Assembly (NCBI GenBank): GCA_963921935.1
Contig: OY998176.1
Span: 48,881,813 to 48,945,812, forward strand
Direction of reading: 5' to 3'
DNA: 64,000 bases
Source: Galeruca laticollis
Taxonomy: Eukaryota > Arthropoda > Insecta > Coleoptera > Chrysomelidae
The position numbers were made by a program, and so were the translations under genes. Shown in pieces: positions 54,899 through 64,000 of the stretch (its first letter is position 1; each line of letters starts with the position of its first letter). The notes under the pieces were generated by a model that had not been told where the DNA came from, ran no database searches, and worked only from the letters and a program-made list of their open reading frames with translations.

Positions 54899-56712
54899 CA
54901 CGTATGGTATACAATGATGTATTGGGCTCAGTTGGACTCCCTTGTCCTGGAAGAAGGGCTGTTGAAAAGGGTCCTTGAAAACGATTATGGTTCCGAGATG
55001 AGGAGACAGCTAGTTATCTCTAAAACGAGAGTAGCTGAGGTACTGAAGAAGTTACACGACAGTCCATCAGGAGGTCATCTGGGAGTGAAGAAAACCCTGC
55101 AGCGAATCCGTGAGAGGTTTTATTGGATGAACAGCTCCGACGATGTGAAGGACTGGTGTAAGAAATGTACGACTTGTGTTACGAGTAATGGACCACATCG
55201 CAAGAGAAAGGCGCATATGAAACAGTATAATGTTGGAAGCCCTTTCGAAAGGATTGCTTTAGACATCGCTGGATCATTTCCGACGACCGATAATGGTGGC
55301 AAATACATACTGGTTGTAATGGATTATTTCACAAAGTGGGTAGAAATTTACGCTATCCCGAACCAAGAGGCCACAACTGTCGCGCATGTGTAGGTGAAGG
55401 AATTTATCAGCCGATATGGAGTGCCCTTGCAAGCGACCAGGGAAGAAATTTCGAAAGTCATTTATTCCAGGAGATTTGCGAAAAGCTGGGAATGAAGAAG
55501 ACCAGGACAACAGCATTACATCCACAGTCAGATGGAATGGTCGAGAAAATGAACAGGACTATTGGAAAATACCTGTCCAAAGTAGTATCCAGCCATCAGA
55601 GAGATTGGGATCAGTATCTTTCCCTATTCGCATTGGCTTATCGATCTGCCGTCAATGAGTCCACGGGTGAAACACCTGCGAAAATCCTGTTTAGACGTCA
55701 AATGAGGCTTCCTTGTGACCTGGAATTTGGCTGTCACCCTGGAGAAGATCTAACAGGAGAAGACTACGAGATCCAATTGAGAAGAAGGCTGGACGATATT
55801 CATAAATTAGTTCGAACAAATCTTCAAGTTGCCAGCGACAGAATGAAAAGTCGGTACGACACGCAGGCCACAGAAGGCGGTTTTAAAGAAGGGGACAAAG
55901 TATGGTTACACAACCCGACGCGGAGAAAACGATTTTCTCCAAAATTACAAAAATCCTAGGAAGGTCCATCCTTAATCAAGAAAAGGATCAATGATGTTAT
56001 ATATCGCATAAGCAAGATCCCCAATGGAAAACCAAAAGTAGTTCACCAAAACCGAATAGCGCCATTCGATGGAGACCATGACCTAGAGGAAGGAGTAAAC
56101 CATGTTCGAGATGTGTCTGACCCTACTTTCGATGAATTTATGGGCGCGTACGGTTGTACCGGGAAAGCTAGATATGGAGTCACTTCGGAACAACAGCAAG
56201 ATCTGTTCCCTCCCCCGGAAGATTATTCACTGGCATACAACATCCCCGCCCGTCTCAAGAACGCACGAGGATTGGCATCCGTCTTTCGAAAGAAGTTCGG
56301 GCAATTAGAAAAACTTGAAGAGCAGATTCCAGCCTCTGGCAAGACACTGAAACTGAAACATAATTCGCAGTACGTCTTCTACGTGGTAACTAAAAATGAA
56401 TTTCAAGATCGATCTACATACCGCGATGTGTGGGACGCACTTCGAAACCTACGAGACCATGTGTTGGAATCCATCGTGAAGAAACTGGCTATGACTAAGA
56501 TAGCGAGTAACCAGTTGGATTAGCGAATCATCAGGAACATGGTAGAGATTATCTTTCAAGATACCGGTGTCAAGATATTAATTTGCAGCTACAACCCCCG
56601 TTATCAGTATCCGATGAAGACGATGCCCTGCTATTTCCATAAGATCGGAAAGTGTAGAAATGGGGCCAGTTGCCGATTCAAACATCCAGTCTCGGCTACA
56701 CAAAAGATCTAG
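54899..56712 (+). pseudogene. gypsy pol: integrase + macrodomain + CCCH zinc finger
   Basis: Zinc-binding integrase head GGHLGVKKTLQRIRERFYWM ending in CKKCTTC (about 55070-55175). Then ALDIAGSFP (first Asp), SDQGRNFES (second Asp) and DGMVEKMNRTI (Glu). Next come the C-terminal GDKVWLHNP and NRIAPFDGD. The same frame then continues into DLFPPPEDYSLAYNIPARLK, GLASVFRKKFG, YVFYVVTKNEF and STYRDVWDALRNLRDH (56200-56520). This is the order of a TARG1/OARD1-type macrodomain, which removes ADP-ribose from proteins. The conserved Lys (VVTK) and an Asp (NQLD) are kept; the GCGLD loop is altered. Finally there is a CCCH finger (C-x7-C-x5-C-x3-H, 56629-56690) and a stop at 56710. Defects: TAG at 55391, a frame shift near 55428, TAG at 55957 and TAG at 56521. 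Confidence 0.85.
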
Positions 56713-56740
56713 GGGGAACTTCCATTTAAGGAGGGGGTAA

Positions 56741-57195
56741 TGTTACGAAACAGCACACTGGTATAGTCCCTAAATCCGACTCTGTCTAAGCCAGGTATGA
56801 AAGTTAAAATTATGGTGGATACGCGGTTTTTTTTTATAACTGCTTTCGATTATCTTATCTAAACGTTGTTTTTGTGACCAGTCTTATCTAGAGAATGCAA
56901 GAGCCAATTGTTTTTGAGTAAGCCGCAATCTAGAATTATCTAGTGAAAAAGGCATTAATATATAAGGGACCGACCAGGAGAAGTTCAGTTTAGTTGATAA
57001 TTTGACATCGTGAGATAAACAAGTAAATAAGTGAATATAAATTAGTGAACTGTTTATATAAATTAGATTAAGTGAATATACTGTATATAATTAGTGAATA
57101 GTGTAGTGTTTAAATAAATTAAATAAGTGAACCCATCGAGTGTGTAAAGTTTATCCCACCCGTTTGCTGTTTGAATAAATAACAAAAACATTACA
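56741..57195 (+). repeat. gypsy 3' LTR
   Basis: Begins TGTTACGAAACAGC after the polypurine tract AAGGAGGGGGTAA and ends AAACATTACA (TG...CA). 455 bases. Contains AATAAA near its end. No second copy is present in the window. Confidence 0.82.
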
Positions 57196-59604
57196 ATACA
57201 TTTCTAAAAACAATTGTATTGTAGGGTTCCGTCAAGAATTTCGCTTTCCATAAGGGTTCCGTCACCAAAAAAATTTGAGAACCGCTACTCAAAGGATAGA
57301 CTTTGTTTCGCTTTGCTTCATATAACATGCATCTCATCTTCCTTCGGCTATTACCTTTAACCACGTGGATGGTTTTGCTATAACTACTTATATATTTGGG
57401 TATTAAAATATTAGAGACTGAATACTCTTTCTCGGCATTATTTATCTCAAATTCTATGATAATACCAAATGCAAGTTGTTAAACATTCAGGTTGATTTCA
57501 AAGAAGGACCAATAGTTAATGCGATAATGTGTAGGTGGTACAAATTATTAGAATATTTCCTTGTTCAGCAAATTTTAATATTTACTGTAGTTTTATGTTA
57601 AGGGTAAATTATTCATTGTGTTTCAAAATACAAAATAACAAGATAATTGGTTATTTTCTGGTTTCACTTCAAATATAATTCCATATTTAATAATTCTGCT
57701 GAAAAATAACATTATTCCTAACGATTATCATTATCCTCCCCATCGTTCTTTTCCGGCACAACAAGCTGCGACATTCTTAATTATGAAAACAAAAGAACAA
57801 AACACCTATTATGCAATTAAACGAAGACACAAAGCGCCTGCTAGGCTGTTTTGTTTCAAACACCCACCCAGCGTGTGCAAGTTCCCCTACTAATATTTAC
57901 AAGTCATTTTCATGTCAATTATAAAAAGGACCTTTTGAGAAGTACCGTTGGATGCACGTGACGCTCTGTTGTTTTTCTCTTGTTCTTAGCATCTTTTGTT
58001 TTATGAAATGCTCAGTCTACGGCAGCGTGTGATTTGAAAAAAATACTATTTGAAGATTCTAAGCTACTCAATTCTTAACAAAATAAAAGCTAATAAATGA
58101 AAATAGGAGGTACTGGAGGATGATAAGGAACTAGAAAGCACAATAAGAATAAAAATAAGAGTAAAAGACGTCGTCCAGAAAACGGATGAAAAATTTATAA
58201 GGAATACTACTTCAACCGGAAATTTTAGAATAAGTGAAATGGCTTTAATACCAAACTACAAGAAAGGTCCTTTCTTTAAAGCTGGTTTAAAGAATATCGA
58301 GCTAATTAGAATGGGTATTTCATGTAGCCAGAATACACGATGATGGGTGAAAGAAGAGAGGTCTGACGAGGGATCTCAAAATGATGATGAACAAGAAATT
58401 GAATTGGAAGTGCTCAGAATAAAGAAAATTGAAAATGATGTTCAGCAGTTAATGATTGTGGCATTACACCAGTTTCTAGGATATAATAAAAATAATGTCT
58501 AGGATATACGTAATGATATAGAGAATTTTTTTTAGAATCGTATATTTGCTTTTTTATCGATAATTCATCTGTATATTTACATATATGCATATTATTTTTT
58601 TTGTTCTACTGATATTTATACGGTTTAATTTGATCTATTTAGTTGTCTCCATGTATTATTATTCTATTTATGTATTTGCAAATTTTGTTGATGGGTTAAC
58701 GCTTAGAGTTATGCGCTAAATGCTGAGAGTTAGTGATAGATACTAACTGAACACAGATTTTCTTACTAATGGAAAGTGCTGGTCAATTGCAAAGAACGTG
58801 TTCTTTTCATTTGAACACTACAATTTAATGTTCCTTCGATCATTGTAAATTTTTATATTAATTGATTTTCTTCGTTCGTATGATTCCTAGTTAAGCTACT
58901 AAGTTTTCTCACGTTTGTCTGAAACTCGATGTTTAAAATACATCACAGCCTAGGTTGTAGCTTAGGTCTCCATTTTTTCATGTTTATATTTAAAAATTTT
59001 ACTTTTTATTTGTAAGGTGGGGCGGAAAGAACATCTAAAAGCAGTTTAAAACTATATCCCCTATTGGAAATTTCCGAATCATCCAAAAAACGTTTCATCT
59101 ATTTCAACGTATCTAATAACAACTATTTATTTATTTCCATTTCTGTACACTTTTTCAATTATGGTAATAAATGTATTCTACTGCTCCTATTTCTTATGCT
59201 TCAACAAAGTCATATTCCCATATAAGAAACAACACTTTTTATTGAAAATACAATGTCGTGAAATATGCACAATGCCTTATTAGCATTTAACGCTTTCAGA
59301 AGTTACCTTCTATTATAATTCCAATCATAAAACAAATATTTGAACAAAGGCAAAGGAGGCTCGCTCAAATTTTTTTCTCGTAAGACAAAAGCTGTGACAA
59401 ATGGACAACCCTGTACATAATGGAATTAAATCTGGATCATTAATAAAGAGAACATGTCAAAAAATTGACCCTTGTTAATGAGGGTATCATTCCCTCTACA
59501 TGCTGTTAATCTAGTCTTAATAGGGGTTAGGACAAAAGGTTTTTAAAGGTCGACTTTTCATATCTCGTTTCTAATGAACAAAGACATATTTTTCATAATT
59601 TAAT
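57196..59604. other. no firm feature; possible promoter near 57920
   Basis: TATAAAAAG at 57920-57928 sits in sequence otherwise of insect-promoter character, but no gene start follows that I recognise. Lysine/Glu-rich frames at 58080-58500 are broken and unassigned. Confidence 0.35.
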
Positions 59605-60090
59605 ATTAAAATATTGTAGTCATAGAAAAATATATTAGGTTACACCCGTAACAGTTAAAACTAAAAATGAGGCATACCACCTCACAAAACCATTACAAAC
59701 GTTTTTCATCTCCCATAATTTTTTAATGAGATTATTAAACCTTTTCAAGAAAGTTTTTTGATATAATGAATCTTGATAGATGGTATTATAAGTATATCTA
59801 ATGTTTTCACATATTTTAGACATTTAGACACAAGTTGTATTTCATCCCGCCTTCATTAAATAGTCGCAATTCAGGTTGACTTGAAGCAAGCAGCATTAAA
59901 ATATTGTTCTCATACTCAACATCTATTAGGAAACACACGTAACTGTTAAAACTGAAAAATTGGGTCATACAACTCACAAAACCATTACAAACGTTTCTCT
60001 TTTCCCATAATTTTGGTAATGATATTAGCAAACCTTTTCATGCAAGTTTGTAAAAATAACGAATCTTGGTAGATGGCATCACAAGCTGTA
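59605..60090. repeat. diverged tandem duplication, period about 290 bp
   Basis: The block with CACAAAACCATTACAAACGT at 59683 recurs at 59975, with matching flanks (TTAAAATATTG upstream; AATCTTG.TAGATGG downstream). Two copies only, diverged by indels. Confidence 0.8.
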
Positions 60091-61535
60091 ACATGCCAAT
60101 TGGCCTATTACGATTTTCGTCTTAGTATTTATTTAATATTGTCCGATTAATGGCTCATTAGCCACTGCCAAATTAAAAAACTATTATATTGAACGAAATG
60201 ACATTTAGATAAGTCAAAATTGTTTCAGTCAAAACCTACTACGATATTAGTTCTCTTTATCGATTTAAAATTAAAATGCTAGTATGCATTAACAAAAATC
60301 AGAAAATTCCAGATACTTTCTGGTCGTTTTATCGAGAGAACTATGAAATATTCAAGTTTTTTCCTAATGTTTATTTTAAAATTGGTTCAAATGTGAAGTT
60401 AATGCCTATAAATGCACTTTCAATAGGCCTCACGCTAACCACAAAAATAATATTCTTTCATTAACGTTTGTCTGAAATGTATGCAGTTGTAAAGTAAAAA
60501 CCAAGAACACAAATGAAGTGTGTAATTTTATCCAAATTGACTTTTTTACCAAAATAACTACATTATTATACCTACACACAATCATTTAGTTTCAGTGATT
60601 GTTCATTTTTTGTCATTTAAATCCAATACACATTAAAAATTCAAAAGCGGAATGGTGGGCAGTTGGATACAATACATCGGGCCCTAATTTGAAATGTGAA
60701 GTTTTTAATTTATATCCTCAGGCCAGCCTTTGTCGCCAGTTGTAAAGCGGAGAGCAATTTATTTTTTTAATACTGTTGTAAATCTCTTGCAGCTTTTGTT
60801 CTAGTATTCAACATAGTTATTGGGGCCAGTTTTTTTTCCATTTTATAAGAAATAGTCTCTCGTGTTTCTATATGAAATTATAGTTATATACTAAATAAAC
60901 TTGGTTTTCAATCCAAAATCAATAACCAATGATGAAAAAATGCTTTCTTAGTATACATTATCCTATGTATATTCCGGTACAAATACATAATATATACAGA
61001 GTGGGTCACAGAAAACAGTCCACCTCGATATTTGATATTATACTTTAAGGAAATGCTGAAACACGTCGATTATTATTGTTCCAAAGAACAAATTTGAAGA
61101 ATACAGATGTCTGTCATTTGTCAAACCCCTCTTCTCCACTTCCCCAACCCTTAATATAAAATAAGTTAAGTACCATTTTTAAAACCGCATTTAGATTTAG
61201 ATATTTACACTGTTTTTGCAAAAATATCTTAATTAATTTAATGTGCAGCACCTCTTAAAAATGAAACGCGTCGTCTATATTTTTATAACTTGTCAATTTT
61301 TTCTGTCACGTCTAAAGTAAGCTGAAACGAATGTTATAAAAAGTTGGTAATTTGATACGAACATATTTTCTTAAACATTGCTGTTAGTAAATCAACTATC
61401 TTTGATGTTATTCTTAAATACTTTCACAATGGTATAATCAATTGCAACAACTAATTTATAATCAGCTTCATAAAGAGAAGCAACTTTATCACTCATTTAT
61501 TATTAGAGTTTAAAATTTTTGTCAAACAGGTTCAG
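60091..61535. other. no recognisable feature
   Basis: AT-rich. TATACAGAGTGGGTCACAG near 60994 resembles a mariner-type MITE end without a visible mate. Confidence 0.45.
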
Positions 61536-61539
61536 TAAT

Positions 61540-62065
61540 AAAACAAAGAACTATGAAAATCGTGTTAGGACTGGAGCAGCAGAAGTAGCAATTAAGAAAA
61601 TTTAGATTCTACAAGTACAAGAAAATTTTGGTTCTGGTCTCTCTGCGCACTACAGTTCATAAATTTCATCCTCACAATATACATTTGGTACAGGCAATAA
61701 ATGAAGATGATCCAGACATGCGACTAGAGTTTAGTGAGATTATGACTGACAAAATAATTACTAATGCACTTTTTATTCAATACTTGTTTTTCAGTTGAAT
61801 GTTTCTCTATCTAAATAAGCAGTTTCGTAAATCGACACAATTGCCATTACTAGGTCGCGAAACTCATACCCAGAATCCTCTTAAATTAAATGCGTAGACT
61901 GGAATTTATGGGTATCTTATTGTAATACCATTTGATACTGCCGCTCTCACAGATATAATCGAAATAGATATTCTAAATATTCTATTTTTCTAACAAGATG
62001 GTGTACTTCCTCATTATAGGTGTTGCAGTTCACTGCAAGCATTTGTATTTTTTATATCTTCTTAC
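61540..62065 (+). pseudogene. Tc1/mariner (DDE_3) transposase remnant
   Basis: Frames in order: FHPHNIHLVQAINEDDPDMR-like segment (about 61670-61730), where the family has LHPY..QLVQ.L...D...R, then LEFSEIMTDKI. Next GRETHTQNPLKLNA and TGIYGYLIVIPF (about 61855-61935), where the family has R..H...P.K..VW.GI....I.GPF. Then QDGVLPHYR (about 61997), around the second catalytic Asp. Stops and shifts throughout; different family from the DD82E element. Confidence 0.78.
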
Positions 62066-62428
62066 AAAAGCCGACAACGCCGCATATTACTCCAACGAAT
62101 GTTCTCGAGACGATACAGGCTAGTGCCACGTTCTCAGCAGGGGCTGATCACTTTTTAGTTCTGACTAACAACAACTAAGCGCTGCTGTTCCGCAGTTGGT
62201 AATAAATTATATTTTATTGTTGGTAAAATCTGCTGTTTTCGATATCACGGTGGTTCCGTGTCGATTTTAACCAATCTTAATGTCAACTTAATAGATAAAT
62301 CGTCTTTCATGTTTGATTGTTTGAATTTCAAAGCATTGAATATTCGTTATTTCGTGTTTTCGATTTCATCATTCTTATCTTTTTTCAATATTATGGATAT
62401 TATATTTGATTGTTATTTCATTTTAATA
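62066..62428. other. spacer upstream of the THAP gene
   Basis: The region between the mariner remnant and the THAP gene; includes AGGGGCTGATCAC-type sequence near 62140. No promoter motif is clear. Confidence 0.35.
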
Positions 62429-63822
62429 ATGGTATATACAAGTATTGTGTAGCTAATTGTTATTTTAAGAACACTGAAAAGCCAATGCATGCTTTTCCTA
62501 AAGATCTTGAGGTAAGTTAAATTGCAAACTTCTAATCTTTTATTTATAAAGACCTAAAAATGTAGGGCTAATGAAGCATTGCATATTTATAACTTTTTGG
62601 TCCACGCAACGTTTCGCATTAAAACATATAATATTCTCATGTATTTAAAAAATATATTCCCATAGCTTTCACATTATAAATTTGTTTGTCACATTGTTCA
62701 CAATATTTTACTTCATATGTGCCGATAGGAATTTCCTTATAATTAACAATTTCTTTTTTGTTAGCTTTTCCGTATGTGGATGAATAACATCAACCATGAA
62801 TATTTACTTACCCAGGATAAAGATAAAGTCATTCAGAACTATAGAGTTTGTGATGTCCACTTTTCTGAGGATTGGAAATTCCAAGCCAAAAATAACAGAA
62901 CAAATTTAAAACGAGATGCAGTACCTACTTTATACTTGGACAAACTGGTAAATAATGTAGTTGATTGATTATTATATAATGTAAAATTCCTAATTAGCAG
63001 TGGATATATACTAGAATATTGGATATATACTAGAATTCCTGAAATAATTGAGGTTATTTTAATAATTTAGTGTGTTTTGTGAAGATGAATGGTTTTTGAT
63101 AAAGAATAAAAATAAACGTACTATTTTTGATAGCCACTCCATTTTATTATTGTTGTTTTAGAAAGTGGCAGCCAACAACCAGATTTCAGTCAAAGTTCTA
63201 ATGGAAAGTATAGGTAATATATTAGTATAATTTGTACTTTCATGTATTCTTAGTTCATTACAAAATAAGAAGATTTAAACATTAAGTTCAAAAAATAATA
63301 GTGCAGGATTGTGTCAAAGTAATAATAAATTGTTCTTTTTCTGGCCTAATAAAACTAGCATATATTTTAAAATTTCATTTATGCAGTGACAATACTGATT
63401 AAATTGCAATATTTTATAGTATACACAAGAAACACACCTACAGGTTTAAAGGTACAAAAATCAAAGTGATAAGAACATCAAAAATGATTAGCAAACTAAA
63501 TTACATTATTTTAATGATAATTTAATATTGTGGTTTTATGAAGGTACACGTCGTAGGGCTCTGTACCTCAGTTTAATTATATTGTTTTTATTTATTTATA
63601 GTTAAAACAAGTGAGGACATTCTGAGAAGATGTAAACGTTACAAAAAAGTAACACTGTACAAGACAATCTCTAGATGTACTATTACACGGAAAAATCTCA
63701 TGCAAGCTGATCAAAACATCAAAACATTTTCTGAATATATACACACACAAAATTTGACTAATCAAGAGTATTTAACAAATATTATGGAGTTTAGTAAATC
63801 TCTAATTTATCCTGAATCCTAA
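62429..63822 (+). CDS. THAP-domain protein, four exons
   Basis: Exons by splice signals: 62429-62511 (donor GTAAGT), 62765-62947 (donor GTAAAT), 63162-63213 (donor GTAATA) and 63602-63822, stop TAA. Phases agree across all three introns and the last 74 codons stay open. Exon 1 gives YCVANCYFKNTEKPMHAFPK and exon 2 RMWMNNINHEY, then NYRVCDVHFSED and KRDAVPTLYL. That is the complete C2CH zinc signature of a THAP DNA-binding domain. The tail (TSEDILRRCKRYKKVTLYKT, then a helical C-terminus) is unrecognised. About 180 residues. One problem: ATG 62429 is out of frame with the Cys motif by two bases, near a TATATA run. Either the true start is in an upstream exon, or there is a 2-base error or mutation. 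AATAAA at 63847. Confidence 0.72.
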
Positions 63823-64000
63823 TACAATGTGATAGTAAAAAAATGGAATAAAACTGGCAAGCTTTAACAGTAGTTACAGATTAGTAGACATGTATTCATT
63901 AAAATCTTTTGTTTGCTTTATCTTCGGTAATTTATTGTACATTTTAAACATTGAATAGAAACAATTTTTTATGTTGTCAACCTGTGTAGTGGATGTTGAT

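Larger units (their letters stand above)
54899..57195 (+). mobile_element. Ty3/gypsy retrotransposon, 3' half with 3' LTR
   Basis: Contains the end of pol and a 3' LTR preceded by a polypurine tract. Gag, protease, reverse transcriptase, RNase H and the 5' LTR are absent; the 5' break is within 54780-54910. The pol extension described below makes it unusual. Confidence 0.88.

Overview
This looks like an AT-rich insect nuclear genome window that is almost entirely transposon-derived. The evidence is arthropod-type Copia, piggyBac, pogo and mariner elements, a Copia primer-binding site of the initiator-tRNA-Met type, GT-AG introns, many AT microsatellites and a short interstitial CCTAA run. I see no bacterial genes, operons, rRNA genes or CRISPR arrays. 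I cannot name the species.

Layout. 0-4 kb: microsatellite and a decayed Tc1/mariner transposase. 4.10-17.34 kb: a degraded Polinton/Maverick about 13.2 kb long with terminal inverted repeats (TIRs) of roughly 0.85 kb. It keeps an apparently intact packaging ATPase. Its protease, PLA2/pX-like protein, chromodomain integrase, DUF8207-like gene, DNA polymerase B and major capsid protein are broken. It also carries unusual cargo: a matrix-metalloproteinase pseudogene and three genes of unknown function. Each TIR contains an outward-facing tRNA-like unit with A box, B box and T5 terminator. 17.4-21.7 kb: remnants of piggyBac, pogo and Harbinger. 24.30-35.69 kb: one pogo-type element split by later arrivals, including a Copia element with LTRs and target-site duplication (25.85-30.66 kb) and a Tc1/mariner element with an intact DD82E transposase (31.3-33.8 kb). 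39.3-48.0 kb: three foldback elements, a third pogo remnant, and the second copy of a roughly 1-kb element built from ~170-bp tandem units; its first copy lies inside the Polinton. 49.3-53.3 kb: an unclassified TIR element that seems to carry an intron-containing gene. 54.9-57.2 kb: the 3' half of a Ty3/gypsy element whose pol continues past integrase into a macrodomain and a CCCH zinc finger. 61.5-62.1 kb: a mariner remnant. 62.4-63.8 kb: a small four-exon THAP-domain gene, the best candidate for a non-transposon or domesticated gene.

How the parts relate. The Polinton genes once formed a virus-like set (packaging ATPase, protease, capsid proteins, polymerase, integrase). Deletions, point stops and one insertion have made the copy non-autonomous. 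The young Copia LTRs (about 98% alike by eye) and the intact DD82E transposase point to recent activity layered on older debris. Positions of decayed elements are approximate to tens of bases. All similarity calls are by eye from known family motifs; no searches were run.
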